A stretch of 64,000 bases of DNA from Arcicella sp038230735 (GTDB lineage: Bacteria; Bacteroidota; Bacteroidia; Cytophagales; Spirosomataceae), in NCBI GenBank assembly GCA_038230735.1, contig JBBRMR010000010.1, forward strand, positions 1-64,000, in the 5' to 3' direction. The position numbers and the translations under genes were made by a program. The notes beneath the pieces are model-generated. The model did no database searches, was not told where the DNA came from, and was given only the letters and a program-made list of their open reading frames with translations. Shown piece by piece: positions 51,604 to 60,275 of the stretch. Numbering within the stretch: the stretch's first letter is position 1; each line of letters begins with the position of its first letter.

Positions 51604-52791
51604 ATGGCAAAGGAAAATTTTGACCGTAGTAAACCCCACGTAAACATTGGTACAATCGGTCACGTTGACCACGGTAAAACTACATTAACTGCTGCAATCA
51701 CGAAAGTATTGTCAGATAAAGGGCTTGCCGAGAAAAAAGATTTCTCAGCAATTGACTCAGCTCCAGAAGAAAAAGAGCGTGGTATCACTATCAACACTGC
51801 TCACGTTGAATATTCGACAGAAAAACGTCACTATGCACACGTTGACTGTCCTGGTCACGCCGATTACGTGAAAAACATGGTAACTGGTGCTGCCCAAATG
51901 GACGGTGCAATTATCGTAGTTGCTGCCACTGACGGACCAATGCCACAAACTCGTGAGCACATCCTTTTGTCTCGCCAGGTTGGTGTGCCTCAATTGGTAG
52001 TATTCATGAACAAAGTGGATATGGTTGATGATCCAGAATTGTTAGAATTAGTAGAAATGGAAATTCGTGAATTGTTGACATTCTACAACTTTGACGGAGA
52101 TAATATTCCAGTAATCCAAGGTTCTGCTTTGGGTGGATTGAACGGTGATCCAAAGTGGGTTAAAACAATCGAAGAATTGATGGATGCAGTTGATAACTGG
52201 ATTCCAATTCCTCCACGTGCCACTGACAAGCCATTCTTGATGCCAGTTGAAGACGTATTCTCGATTACAGGTCGTGGTACAGTAGCAACGGGTCGTATTG
52301 AAACAGGTATTATCAACTCTGGTGAATCAGTAGATATCTTAGGTATGGGTGCAGAAGGCTTAAAATCAGTTGTTACTGGTGTTGAGATGTTCCGTAAAAT
52401 TCTTGACCGTGGAGAAGCTGGTGATAACGTAGGTTTGTTGTTGCGTGGTATTGACAAAGAATCAATCCGTAGAGGTATGGTTATTTGTAAGCCAGGTTCA
52501 GTAAAACCACATACTAAATTCAAAGCTGAGGTCTATATCTTGTCTAAAGAAGAAGGTGGTCGTCATACACCATTCTTTAACAAATATCGTCCACAATTCT
52601 ATTTCCGTACAACAGACGTAACAGGAGAAATCATGTTGCCAGAAGGTGTTGAAATGTGTATGCCTGGTGATAACTTGACAATCGACGTTACATTGTTGAA
52701 CAAAGTAGCGATGGATAAAGGACTTCGTTTTGCTATCCGTGAGGGTGGTCGTACAGTAGGTGCTGGTCAGGTAACTGAAATCTTAGACTAA
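51604..52791 (+). CDS. tuf: Translation elongation factor Tu
   Basis: A 395-residue GTPase that brings aminoacyl-tRNA to the ribosome. The GTP-binding motifs are all present: GHVDHGKT (P-loop), the switch I region ERGITINTAHVEY, DCPGHADYV, and NKVDM followed by GSALGG. Domains 2 and 3 follow, with the conserved FSITGRGTVATGRIE and the C-terminal GGRTVGAGQVTEILD. It lies downstream of three tRNA genes, the order usual in Bacteroidota, and is followed by its own terminator. Confidence 0.98.
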   Translation: MAKENFDRSKPHVNIGTIGHVDHGKTTLTAAITKVLSDKGLAEKKDFSAIDSAPEEKERGITINTAHVEYSTEKRHYAHVDCPGHADYVKNMVTGAAQMDGAIIVVAATDGPMPQTREHILLSRQVGVPQLVVFMNKVDMVDDPELLELVEMEIRELLTFYNFDGDNIPVIQGSALGGLNGDPKWVKTIEELMDAVDNWIPIPPRATDKPFLMPVEDVFSITGRGTVATGRIETGIINSGESVDILGMGAEGLKSVVTGVEMFRKILDRGEAGDNVGLLLRGIDKESIRRGMVICKPGSVKPHTKFKAEVYILSKEEGGRHTPFFNKYRPQFYFRTTDVTGEIMLPEGVEMCMPGDNLTIDVTLLNKVAMDKGLRFAIREGGRTVGAGQVTEILD

Positions 52792-52811
52792 TATTTCTGA
52801 GAAACATATTG

Positions 52812-52845
52812 AAAAGAGCGTCTTTCGTGAGAGAGACGCTCTTTT
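52812..52845 (+). terminator. Terminator of tuf
   Basis: AAAAGAGCGTCT (52812-52823) pairs with AGACGCTCTTTT (52834-52845), and the T-run continues. Confidence 0.88.
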
Positions 52846-52873
52846 TTGGTAATGATTATGAACAACAAGGATT

Positions 52874-54391
52874 TTAATCCATTGTCATAATCGCTGCTAT
52901 GGTTTCGATACCATCCCAAAGGGCTTGGATTTTAACGTTTTCATTTTCGGCGTGTTGGTTGTTATCGTAATTTACCACTGGTACAATTACCACTTTGGCA
53001 TTTAAGATTTGCTCAAATAAAAACGTTGGTAAAGTTCCACCTGCGGATGGATTTAGTACAATTTCATCTTTCACAGTAGACTGTACTGCTTTGATAACAT
53101 TTTGAGCAATCGGTAAATCCATCGGTGTGCGTTGGGCGATGCTACCTCCTTTTGGTAAAACAATTTTTACAATATCTTTGTATTGCAAACGCTCAGATTC
53201 GGTGGGTTCTTTATCGGTAATAAAATAGCCTTTTGCCTTGATGTGTTCAATCACTTTTTGCTGTTGGCGTTCTACTTCGTTGCCTTTTACAAGACGTAAA
53301 TCAAGCACGGCTTCGGCTTTGGTCGGAATTACATTAGCCGCCATTTTTCCCACATTACCACTTGAAATACCGTTAATATTTAGCGTTGGCAAATTCAATA
53401 ATTCCATCAAAGATTTTCCGCCTCCTTCGGCTTCGGCAAAGCCTAATTCTTCCCGTAATTGCTTTTCGATGTTAGGAATTTTGGCGATTGCTGCTTTTTC
53501 AGAAACGGAAAGCGGTATAACATCATCGTAGAAACCTTTAATGAGTATATTTCCAGCCTCATCTTTCATACTTGCTAATAAATCTACGAGTTTTTTTGCA
53601 GGATTTGGTGCCCAATTTCCGTAATTTCCACTGTGCAAAGGACGTTTTGAAGCATAAACAGTTAGTTCAATATGGGCATCGCCTCTCGCTCCGAAAACCA
53701 CCATTTTTTTACCCGAAACGTGCATAGGACCATCGACAAAAATCCAACAATCGCTTTTTAATTTGGCTTTGTGTTTTTCCAAAATATCTTCTAAGTGGGT
53801 TGAGCCAACTTCTTCTTCTCCCTCAAAAAAGAACTTGATATTATAATTTAATTTTGTGCCATTCTTTGTTAGAGCATCAAAAGCATTCAAAATTGTCATT
53901 ACACCCGCTTTATCATCGGCAGCCCCACGTCCCGAAATTCGCCATTCGGGATTTACTTTTTCGTTAGGTTTTACTGCTAAAATCTTACCCCCATTTTCCA
54001 TGGGTTTATCAATAAAAACGGGCTTGAAAGGCTCTAATCCTTCAAACCATTGCTTCGGATTAACGGGCTGACCGTCATAGTGAGCATAAAAGATGAGTGT
54101 TTTTTGAGCATTTGGCACAAGGATTTCACCAAATACTACTGGATTTGTCTCAGCCGTTTTCCCTTCCAGCAACTCAGCGTTAATGCTCCGTTTTTTCATC
54201 ATTTCGATGATAAAATTAGCATTTTTCCTCACATTTTCAGCATCAGCCGTAACATTGGGCATCGCTAAAAATTGTACATATTCGGTCAAAATAATAGGTT
54301 CATTGGCTTCTCTAAATTGCCGAACCTTTTGAAGAATAGGACTTTGAGAAAAAGCATTAACGCTTATCAAAAGGAGAAAAATTGTTTTCAT
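52874..54391 (-). CDS. Secreted M20-family peptidase
   Basis: A 505-residue enzyme with a signal peptide (MKTIFLLLISVNAFSQS). M20 metal sites are visible: His in LIFYAHYDGQPVNP, bridging Asp in GRGAADDKAGVM, the Glu pair in FFEGEEEVGSTH, metal Asp in WIFVDGPMHVSG, and a late His in NYDNNQHAENENVK. The lid domain includes HSGNYGNWAPNPAKKLVDLLASM. It should act on peptides outside the cytoplasm, unlike the cytosolic enzyme at 2336-3694. It is inserted on the opposite strand between tuf and tRNA-Trp. A TATCTTTA box near 54430 (minus) may be part of its promoter. Confidence 0.92.
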   Translation of the reverse strand: MKTIFLLLISVNAFSQSPILQKVRQFREANEPIILTEYVQFLAMPNVTADAENVRKNANFIIEMMKKRSINAELLEGKTAETNPVVFGEILVPNAQKTLIFYAHYDGQPVNPKQWFEGLEPFKPVFIDKPMENGGKILAVKPNEKVNPEWRISGRGAADDKAGVMTILNAFDALTKNGTKLNYNIKFFFEGEEEVGSTHLEDILEKHKAKLKSDCWIFVDGPMHVSGKKMVVFGARGDAHIELTVYASKRPLHSGNYGNWAPNPAKKLVDLLASMKDEAGNILIKGFYDDVIPLSVSEKAAIAKIPNIEKQLREELGFAEAEGGGKSLMELLNLPTLNINGISSGNVGKMAANVIPTKAEAVLDLRLVKGNEVERQQQKVIEHIKAKGYFITDKEPTESERLQYKDIVKIVLPKGGSIAQRTPMDLPIAQNVIKAVQSTVKDEIVLNPSAGGTLPTFLFEQILNAKVVIVPVVNYDNNQHAENENVKIQALWDGIETIAAIMTMD

Positions 54392-54463
54392 AAATACTTA
54401 GTGTTTACGAGTTGAATAATAAAGATAATGAAAAAAACATCAAATAATCTCTCTCAAACCTTT

Positions 54464-54493
54464 TTGAAAATTAAAGATAAAGACCTAACTTTG
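54464..54493 (+). promoter_or_regulatory. Promoter of tRNA-Trp, secE and nusG
   Basis: TTG (54464-54466), 19-base spacer, TAACTTTG (54486-54493). Transcription would start about seven bases before tRNA-Trp. Confidence 0.7.
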
Positions 54494-54506
54494 CAATCCA
54501 TTCAAC

Positions 54507-54577
54507 ACGGGAATAGTTCAACGGTAGAATGCGGGTCTCCAACACCCTTGATCAGGGTTCGAATCCTTGTTCCCGTG
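54507..54577 (+). tRNA. tRNA-Trp (CCA)
   Basis: Acceptor ACGGGAA pairs with TTCCCGT, with discriminator G as usual for tRNA-Trp. The anticodon loop CTCCAAC has anticodon CCA. The T-arm is AGGGTTCGAATCCTT. The 3' CCA is encoded (54578-54580). Placement before secE is conserved in this phylum. Confidence 0.92.
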
Positions 54578-54585
54578 CCAGTTAG

Positions 54586-54675
54586 TTAAGTTCCAAATTT
54601 TGGAGTTTTAGTTTCAAGTTTTACAACATTCAGCAAGTTGGCTTGAAATTTGAAATCTAAAGTCTTGGAACTTAA
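54586..54675 (+). repeat. Hairpin between tRNA-Trp and secE
   Basis: TTAAGTTCCAA (54586-54596) pairs perfectly with TTGGAACTTAA (54665-54675); an inner TTTCAAG/CTTGAAA (54612-54618, 54642-54648) extends it. It could mark the tRNA 3' processing point. Confidence 0.65.
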
Positions 54676-54702
54676 AAATTTATAAAGATTTAAAAGATAA
54701 TC

Positions 54703-54894
54703 ATGAATAAATTACAGAATTTTTTAAAAGAATCTTGGGTAGAAGTTACAGAAAACGTAACATGGCCTAAACTATCTGAATTACAGGCTTCTTCAACCTT
54801 AGTGTTGGTGGCTTCATTAATATTTGCTATTGTGGTTGGTTTAATGGACTTCCTCTTCAAATCGGGCTTGGAGTTGTTCTATCAGTCATTCTAA
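54703..54894 (+). CDS. secE: Protein translocase subunit SecE
   Basis: A 63-residue single-span SecE. The amphipathic part KLQNFLKESWVEVTENVTWPK includes the conserved V-TWP segment, followed by the membrane helix STLVLVASLIFAIVVGLMDFLF. The length is that of the short bacterial SecE. Its place between tRNA-Trp and nusG is strongly conserved. It stabilises SecY in the inner membrane. Confidence 0.95.
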   Translation: MNKLQNFLKESWVEVTENVTWPKLSELQASSTLVLVASLIFAIVVGLMDFLFKSGLELFYQSF

Positions 54895-55086
54895 TTAAAT
54901 GGGGGCGACCGTTACACGGTTAGGGGTTAGTGATATTTCGCTAATTGTGAATGTCTAATTATAATGATATTTCATTTAGTTCCGTAGTGTAAATTAATAG
55001 AGAATAGCTTTTGAATGTAAGGAATAAATTTCACTTTCTTTTACTCATTGCTCAATACTCATTACTCAAAGCTATTCAATAAAATT

Positions 55087-55638
55087 ATGGCAGAAACTAA
55101 TTGGTATGTTCTGAGAGCTGTTTCAGGACAAGAAAAGAAAATAAGGACATATCTGGAAAACGAAATCGCCAGACAAAGCCTTCAAGATTATATTCCGCAG
55201 ATTATTATTCCTACGGAGAAGATTTTTGAAATGCGTAACGGTAAAAAAACTGTTCGTGAAAAAACTCTCTTTGCGGGTTATATCTTCGTGGAAGCTGATA
55301 TTAAGTACGGCGAAGTTGCTCACTTAATTACGTCTATGCCTGGGGTTATCGGCTTTTTGAGTTGGAACGATGGTAAAACTTCAAAGACTCCAATTCCTCT
55401 GCGTGCAGGTGAAATCAAACGTATTTTAGGTAAAATTGACGAAGCGGCAGCCATTGAAGAAGTGTCAGCAACAACATTTGCAAAAGGTGAAACCATCAAA
55501 GTTATTGATGGTGCTTTTTCTGGATTTGAAGCGACCGTTGAAGAAATCCATGACGATAAGAAGAAGTTGAACGTAGTAGTGAAAATCTTTGGTAGAGATA
55601 CGCCCATGGAATTGAACTACTGGCAGGTGGAGAAATAG
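55087..55638 (+). CDS. nusG: Transcription termination/antitermination factor NusG
   Basis: A 183-residue NusG with the NGN domain (NWYVLRAVSGQEKKIRTYLE, then LFAGYIFVEADI, MPGVIGFLSW) and a C-terminal KOW domain (GETIKVIDGAFSGFEATVEEI, then KLNVVVKIFGRDTPMELNYWQVEK). It binds RNA polymerase and links it to Rho or the ribosome. The frame is open from 55048 with an unlikely non-ATG start; the ATG at 55087 matches the family. A terminator follows instead of the usual rplK. Confidence 0.96.
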   Translation: MAETNWYVLRAVSGQEKKIRTYLENEIARQSLQDYIPQIIIPTEKIFEMRNGKKTVREKTLFAGYIFVEADIKYGEVAHLITSMPGVIGFLSWNDGKTSKTPIPLRAGEIKRILGKIDEAAAIEEVSATTFAKGETIKVIDGAFSGFEATVEEIHDDKKKLNVVVKIFGRDTPMELNYWQVEK

Positions 55639-55660
55639 CTCAGATGTTAGAGTTACAAAT

Positions 55661-55702
55661 AAAAAAGCGGGTGTTTTCTTAATCGAAAACATCCGCTTTT
55701 TT
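55661..55702 (+). terminator. Terminator after nusG
   Basis: Arms 55661-55678 and 55685-55702 (AAAAAAGCGG... / ...CCGCTTTTTT) pair with a single G-U, with a six-base loop and terminal T-run. Confidence 0.88.
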
Positions 55703-55710
55703 GTTATATC

Positions 55711-55776
55711 CCACAGGTTTTAGCCTGTTTTTTCCAAAACAATTTTTCCAAAGCAAAAACAGGCTAAAGCCTGTGG
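55711..55776. repeat. Inverted repeat with CAGGCTAAAGCCTG core
   Basis: Arms at 55711-55732 and 55755-55776 are complementary at 21 of 22 positions, and each contains an inner near-palindrome. The element lies between the convergent nusG and TPR genes. It resembles dispersed intergenic palindromes of this phylum. Confidence 0.65.
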
Positions 55777-55787
55777 TACATTGTACG

Positions 55788-57905
55788 TTACTTCAAAGGA
55801 ATTCCCCGCTGTGTCAAGAACGTAACGGCATTTTGGTCTTTCTTGGTTACGGCACTTTGCATGGCTTTTATGCCGTTTGGAATGTTACCGTGCTGTCCAT
55901 ATTCTAATCCGATATTATAATCAAAACTACCATCCTTAGGGTCGGCTTTGATGCCCCTTTCCCATGATTTTACGGCATTCTGCCAATCGCCCAATGATTT
56001 GTAGGCTACTCCCAAATTTTTGTAGGCAACCGAGGCTTTCGGGTCAATTTTGATGGCTTTTTCTAAGGAAATAATCTCCGCTTGATGATCGCCTGCGTGG
56101 TTCTGTATCGTACTGACGTTGATGTATGGGTCAGCAAATTTAGCGTCTAATTTCATGGCAGTTTCATAACGTTTTTGAGCTTCCGCTTCTTTACCCTGTT
56201 TTGCCAAACACAAACCCATAATGTTCTGGGCAAATTGATTTTTGTTATCAGATTTGTCCAACGCAAATTGTGATTCTTCAATGGCGGCATTGTATTGTCC
56301 CGTGTAATAATATGCCGCCCCAAGCATCCAGTGCAGGTTTTGCATTTCTTTGGGCTTGATTTTGAGAGCCGCCTCAAAGTTATCAACCGTTAGATTATAC
56401 TTCTTTTCATCAAAATAAATTTGTCCCAAAGCAGTGTGAACATCTGCCGTTTTGAAGGATGTTTTATGGGTTTCTTCAAAATAAAACTTGGCTTTTTCAT
56501 TGTCCTTTTTTCCAAACCAATACCAACCCATATTACTCGTAACCATGGGGTCGGTGGGGTGTTTTTCGTAAATTGGGGTAAACAAAGTTAGGGTATCTTT
56601 CCATTTGGTTGATTGGCTGAAAGATAGGAATGTGAGGGCTAATAAAAGCACTGCCCCGATGCCTGGCATGACCTTATTAGTGGCGGCTTTTTGATATAAA
56701 TAATTGGCAAAAACGGCTAAAATTAGCAAAGGTCCAATGGAAGAAACATAGAAATAACGGTCTGCCATCAAGGCACTACCCACGGGCAAAACTTGCGAAA
56801 CAGGGAAAATAACAATCAAAAAATAAAGCCCTCCCCACCACACTAATTTATTCTTTCTACCAAACCAAAACAAGGCAATCGCCAGAGCAAGTACCCCCGC
56901 AAAGGCAGAGAAGTAAATAGTAGGAATTGTTCCATTTGGTTTTTGAGGATAAGGATAAAAAGCGATGAGATTAGTCGGTAAAATCATTTTTATCCAATAG
57001 TACAAAACACCATAATTTATCATAAAAAAGCGTTCTGAGAAGCTGTACGCATCACTTATGACCTTTGTAGCATTTGCTCCCGCATCACTTTGAGCCTTGA
57101 TGGAGATAATGCCCGTAATCAATGATACCACAAAAAACGGTGCTTTTTCAATGCCAATTTTGATAATATTTTTACGATTTAGTAAGAAATAATCAGTCAG
57201 TAAAAAGACCACTGGTAAAATTACCGCCATACCTTTTGAGAGACACGAAAGAATGAAAAGTGCTAATGAATACCATAAATTCTTACTCTTCCAATTAGTA
57301 ATATCTTGATTTTCAAGACTATTGATATATTTCAAATATTGTAAAAAAGATAACAACAAAAACAGTGTATAAAGCACGTCCTTGCGTTCTGCTGCCCATA
57401 CCACCGACTCTACGTGTAAGGGGTGAATGGCAAAAAGTATCGCTGTAATTGCCCCGATTAAGAAATTTTTGCTCAATTTTTCCACCAATTTAAATACTAA
57501 AATACTATTGATGATGTGAATAATGGTGTTGTCGAAGTGATAAACCCAAGCGGTATCTCTCACGATGGAATACTCCAAATAATACGTCACCATCGTGATA
57601 GGATGCCAGTTTCCGAGGTAATAATCTGAAATAAGGGTCTTGAAATTTTTGAAGGAAACTTCTCGTAAATCTTCGTTATTGACGATATAAAACATATCGT
57701 CCCAGACATAACCATTCTGAAAACCTGGTAAAAAGGCAATGGCCGCACACACCGTTATGATGCCTGCCACAATCCGAAAATTGCATTCGGTATAAGGAAT
57801 TGGCTCAATCAAAGGGGCTAATTCCTTAACAACTTTGGGCTGACTTGCCGTTTGGGGCTTTTGTAGGGTACTTTTTGCGGGTTGGGGTATTTTATTCTTT
57901 GCCAT
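55788..57905 (-). CDS. Polytopic membrane protein with TPR repeats (TMTC/O-mannosyltransferase-like)
   Basis: A 705-residue protein from the ATG at 57905 (MAKNKIPQPAK). After a Pro/Lys-rich cytoplasmic start, about ten membrane helices follow (FRIVAGIITVCAAIAFLPGF first), with GYVWDDMFYI and NWHPITMVTYYLEYS, the acidic loop pattern of GT-C glycosyltransferases. The C-terminal 230 residues are TPR repeats (AKFYFEETHKTSFKTADVHTALGQIYFDEKKYN and so on). It resembles bacterial relatives of TMTC O-mannosyltransferases; its acceptor is unknown. An upstream ATG (57956) lies inside the -7 promoter box and is rejected. Confidence 0.85.
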   Translation of the reverse strand: MAKNKIPQPAKSTLQKPQTASQPKVVKELAPLIEPIPYTECNFRIVAGIITVCAAIAFLPGFQNGYVWDDMFYIVNNEDLREVSFKNFKTLISDYYLGNWHPITMVTYYLEYSIVRDTAWVYHFDNTIIHIINSILVFKLVEKLSKNFLIGAITAILFAIHPLHVESVVWAAERKDVLYTLFLLLSFLQYLKYINSLENQDITNWKSKNLWYSLALFILSCLSKGMAVILPVVFLLTDYFLLNRKNIIKIGIEKAPFFVVSLITGIISIKAQSDAGANATKVISDAYSFSERFFMINYGVLYYWIKMILPTNLIAFYPYPQKPNGTIPTIYFSAFAGVLALAIALFWFGRKNKLVWWGGLYFLIVIFPVSQVLPVGSALMADRYFYVSSIGPLLILAVFANYLYQKAATNKVMPGIGAVLLLALTFLSFSQSTKWKDTLTLFTPIYEKHPTDPMVTSNMGWYWFGKKDNEKAKFYFEETHKTSFKTADVHTALGQIYFDEKKYNLTVDNFEAALKIKPKEMQNLHWMLGAAYYYTGQYNAAIEESQFALDKSDNKNQFAQNIMGLCLAKQGKEAEAQKRYETAMKLDAKFADPYINVSTIQNHAGDHQAEIISLEKAIKIDPKASVAYKNLGVAYKSLGDWQNAVKSWERGIKADPKDGSFDYNIGLEYGQHGNIPNGIKAMQSAVTKKDQNAVTFLTQRGIPLK

Positions 57906-57953
57906 AGTATGGGTAAGGGGAATGTTCAATTGATTATTTAAGCAAATAGTATG

Positions 57954-57961
57954 CAAAAGTA
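57954..57961 (-). promoter_or_regulatory. Possible -7 element for the TPR gene
   Basis: On the minus strand TACTTTTG matches TAnnTTTG, about 50 bases before the chosen start. No TTG was found at 19-21 bases. The divergent GT4 gene has TATGTTTG at 58018-58025 as a similar candidate. Confidence 0.4.
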
Positions 57962-58074
57962 AAAATATAAGATTGTACGATGAATAAAAGATTACAAAAA
58001 TACAGTTTACTCGTATTTATGTTTGTAAAATAAACATAAAATTCCTGTCATTGTATAAATCTTACCCCCTGATT

Positions 58075-59232
58075 ATGAACATTTTAGCGATTCACAATAC
58101 GCTTTGGACGCATTACAAAGGGGATATTTACTCACGGATTCATCAGTATGCTAAACAGTCGGGATCTTTTCAATTTCAAGTTATTCATATTGCCGCCACT
58201 GAGTCGGGACGAAGTATGTTGGGCAATGTGGATTTGAATGAACATAATTATAACTATGACGTGCTGTTTGATACCGAACTCGACAAAGTGCCTACGCTTC
58301 CCAAAATTTTATTGCTCCTTAAAAAAGTAAAGCATTATAATCCTGATTTGATTTATTTGAATGGTTATTACGACCTCGCCTATTGGGCAACCATGATTTA
58401 TGCCAAAACACGGGGCATCAAAATTATTCTTGATAGTGAATCAAATGAAATTAGCCGAAAAAGAATTTGGTGGAAAGAAACCTTGAAAAAGGCATTTTTT
58501 AATTCTGTGGATGGCTTTTTATGCTTAGGAACAGGAGCGGTTGATTACCTTTTGAAATTGGGCGTACAACCAGAAAAAATCCTTACCAATCGAAATATTG
58601 GAATTGCTAATGATAAAGTCAGAAAACTATTTCAGAAGGCTTATTTACAAAGAATTGGGGCAAAAAATGCTCTTGGTTTACCAAAATACAATTTCATTTT
58701 CACGGGAAGATTTGTCAAAATAAAGAACCTTGAATTATTGATAAATGCTTTCGCAGAGGTTTGTACAAAGGATGAAAAAGCCAAAGATTGGGGGCTAATC
58801 TTGAGTGGAGATGGAACGGAAAAAGGAATCTTGAAACGCTTAGTTGCGGATAAAAAGATTGAAAGAATTTTCTTTTTACCATCGTGCGAATGGCACGAAG
58901 TTCCCGCACGATATGCTTTGGCGGATGTGGCGGTTTTGCCAAGTTTGTTTGAGCCGTTTGGTTTTTTGGTGAATGAAGCCCTCGTGTACGGAATGCCCGT
59001 GATTGTATCTGAACGCTGCGGAAGTGCAATAGATTTAGTAAAAATTGGCGGAAATGGATTTATTTTTAATCCCAATTTTCAAGAAGATTTAGAAGATAAA
59101 CTCTTGAAAATCATTAACTTATCCGACCAATTTGAGGTAATGGGTGCGAAAGGTAAAGAAATGATTGAATACTTTTCACCAGAAAATATTTTAGCGGATA
59201 TTATTGGTGCCTTTAAAAAAATGAGTTTATGA
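58075..59232 (+). CDS. Family 4 glycosyltransferase (GT-B fold)
   Basis: A 385-residue glycosyltransferase. The N-terminal Rossmann domain opens MNILAIHNTLWTHYKGDIYSR, and the donor-binding domain has FIFTGRFVKIKNLELLINAF, LILSGDGTEKGILKRL, and the GT4 E-x7-E region VLPSLFEPFGFLVNEALVYGMPVIVSERCGSAIDLV. It transfers a sugar from a nucleotide donor to a glycan, probably a cell-surface polysaccharide, glycolipid or protein-linked glycan, as the next three genes make a nucleotide sugar. Family members retain anomeric configuration. Start at 58075 is chosen over a longer frame that lacks an ATG. Confidence 0.93.
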   Translation: MNILAIHNTLWTHYKGDIYSRIHQYAKQSGSFQFQVIHIAATESGRSMLGNVDLNEHNYNYDVLFDTELDKVPTLPKILLLLKKVKHYNPDLIYLNGYYDLAYWATMIYAKTRGIKIILDSESNEISRKRIWWKETLKKAFFNSVDGFLCLGTGAVDYLLKLGVQPEKILTNRNIGIANDKVRKLFQKAYLQRIGAKNALGLPKYNFIFTGRFVKIKNLELLINAFAEVCTKDEKAKDWGLILSGDGTEKGILKRLVADKKIERIFFLPSCEWHEVPARYALADVAVLPSLFEPFGFLVNEALVYGMPVIVSERCGSAIDLVKIGGNGFIFNPNFQEDLEDKLLKIINLSDQFEVMGAKGKEMIEYFSPENILADIIGAFKKMSL

Positions 59233-59283
59233 GTTTAAAGTTTATGAGTAAACCCTGAACGTTTACTCTAAACTTATAAACTC
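59231..59283 (+). repeat. Hairpin between GT4 and epimerase genes
   Basis: The 23-base arms at 59231-59253 and 59261-59283 are complementary except for two one-base slips. The 5' arm includes the GT4 stop codon and the 3' arm ends ten bases before the epimerase start. It is not followed by a T-run. Confidence 0.7.
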
Positions 59284-59292
59284 CAATAAAAC

Positions 59293-60264
59293 ATGATAAA
59301 ACGAGTATTGGTAACGGGCGGGGCTGGCTACATTGGCTCTCAATTAGTTAGAATTTTGCTCAAAGAAGGCTACATCGTCAGGACGATTGACAGTCTGAAA
59401 TTTGGAGGACATACTTTGATTGATGTTTTTACCAATCCTAATTTTGAATTTTATAAAGGTGATATTCGGTATGAATCTGACCTCAGAAATGCCCTGCAAA
59501 ATGTGGATGCCGTCTGTCATTTGGCGGCAATCGTGAGCGACCCCACTTGCAAGGCATTTCCCGAAGAGGCAACGCAAGTCAATGTGAATGCCTCAATATT
59601 GTTGCATAGACTTTGCGAGGAGTTTAAGATTCAACGGTTTGTGTTTGCTTCCACTTGCAGCAATTATGGAAAAATGCAAGACCCCAATAGTTATTTAGAC
59701 GAAACGGCAGAGTTGAAACCCGTCTCGCACTATTCCGTTACGAAGGTAGCATTTGAAAAATATTTATTAGAAAAAGAAACCAGTGTTTGTACCACAATTC
59801 TCAGATTTTCAACGGTTTATGGGGCTTCACCACGTACCAGATTCGACTTAACCGTGAATGAATTTACTCGTGATATAACCGTAGGAAGGGAATTGCAGAT
59901 TTTTGGAGAGAAGTTTTGGCGACCTTACTGCCACGTAAACGACTTGGCGGCGGCAATGGCGTTGGTCTTGAAATCGGAGGAAAATAAAGTGAAAGGAGAG
60001 GTTTTCAATGTGGGCAGAACCGACCAAAATTATACCAAAGAAATGCTGGTTGATGAAATCAAAAAGGTGATTCCGAGCATGAAAGTTACCTTCATTCATC
60101 AAGACGAAGACCCAAGAGATTATCGGGTAAATTGTGATAAAATTGCTCAAAAATTAGGTTTTCAAATTACCAAAAACGTTCCCGAAGGCATCCTTGAAAT
60201 CCATAATTTAGTCAAAAGTGGTTTGATTGAAGACCCTTTTGCAAGTCAGTATAAGAATATGTAA
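59293..60264 (+). CDS. NAD-dependent sugar epimerase/dehydratase (SDR family)
   Basis: A 323-residue extended SDR enzyme. The NAD-binding loop is VLVTGGAGYIGSQLVRIL; DIRYESDL and VCHLAAIVSDPT follow; the catalytic Ser and Tyr-x-x-x-Lys are in FASTCSNYG and HYSVTKVAFEKYLL. The C-terminal part has RPYCHVNDLAAAMALVL. Such enzymes epimerise or dehydrate nucleotide sugars; the exact reaction is not readable. It is 12 bases from the aminotransferase gene, so both probably act on the same sugar. Confidence 0.92.
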   Translation: MIKRVLVTGGAGYIGSQLVRILLKEGYIVRTIDSLKFGGHTLIDVFTNPNFEFYKGDIRYESDLRNALQNVDAVCHLAAIVSDPTCKAFPEEATQVNVNASILLHRLCEEFKIQRFVFASTCSNYGKMQDPNSYLDETAELKPVSHYSVTKVAFEKYLLEKETSVCTTILRFSTVYGASPRTRFDLTVNEFTRDITVGRELQIFGEKFWRPYCHVNDLAAAMALVLKSEENKVKGEVFNVGRTDQNYTKEMLVDEIKKVIPSMKVTFIHQDEDPRDYRVNCDKIAQKLGFQITKNVPEGILEIHNLVKSGLIEDPFASQYKNM

Positions 60265-60275
60265 CCACCCAACAA

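Noticed and set aside
57906..57956. Upstream ATG extending the TPR membrane protein
   Set aside because: It coincides with the candidate -7 promoter box, and the extension has no family features.
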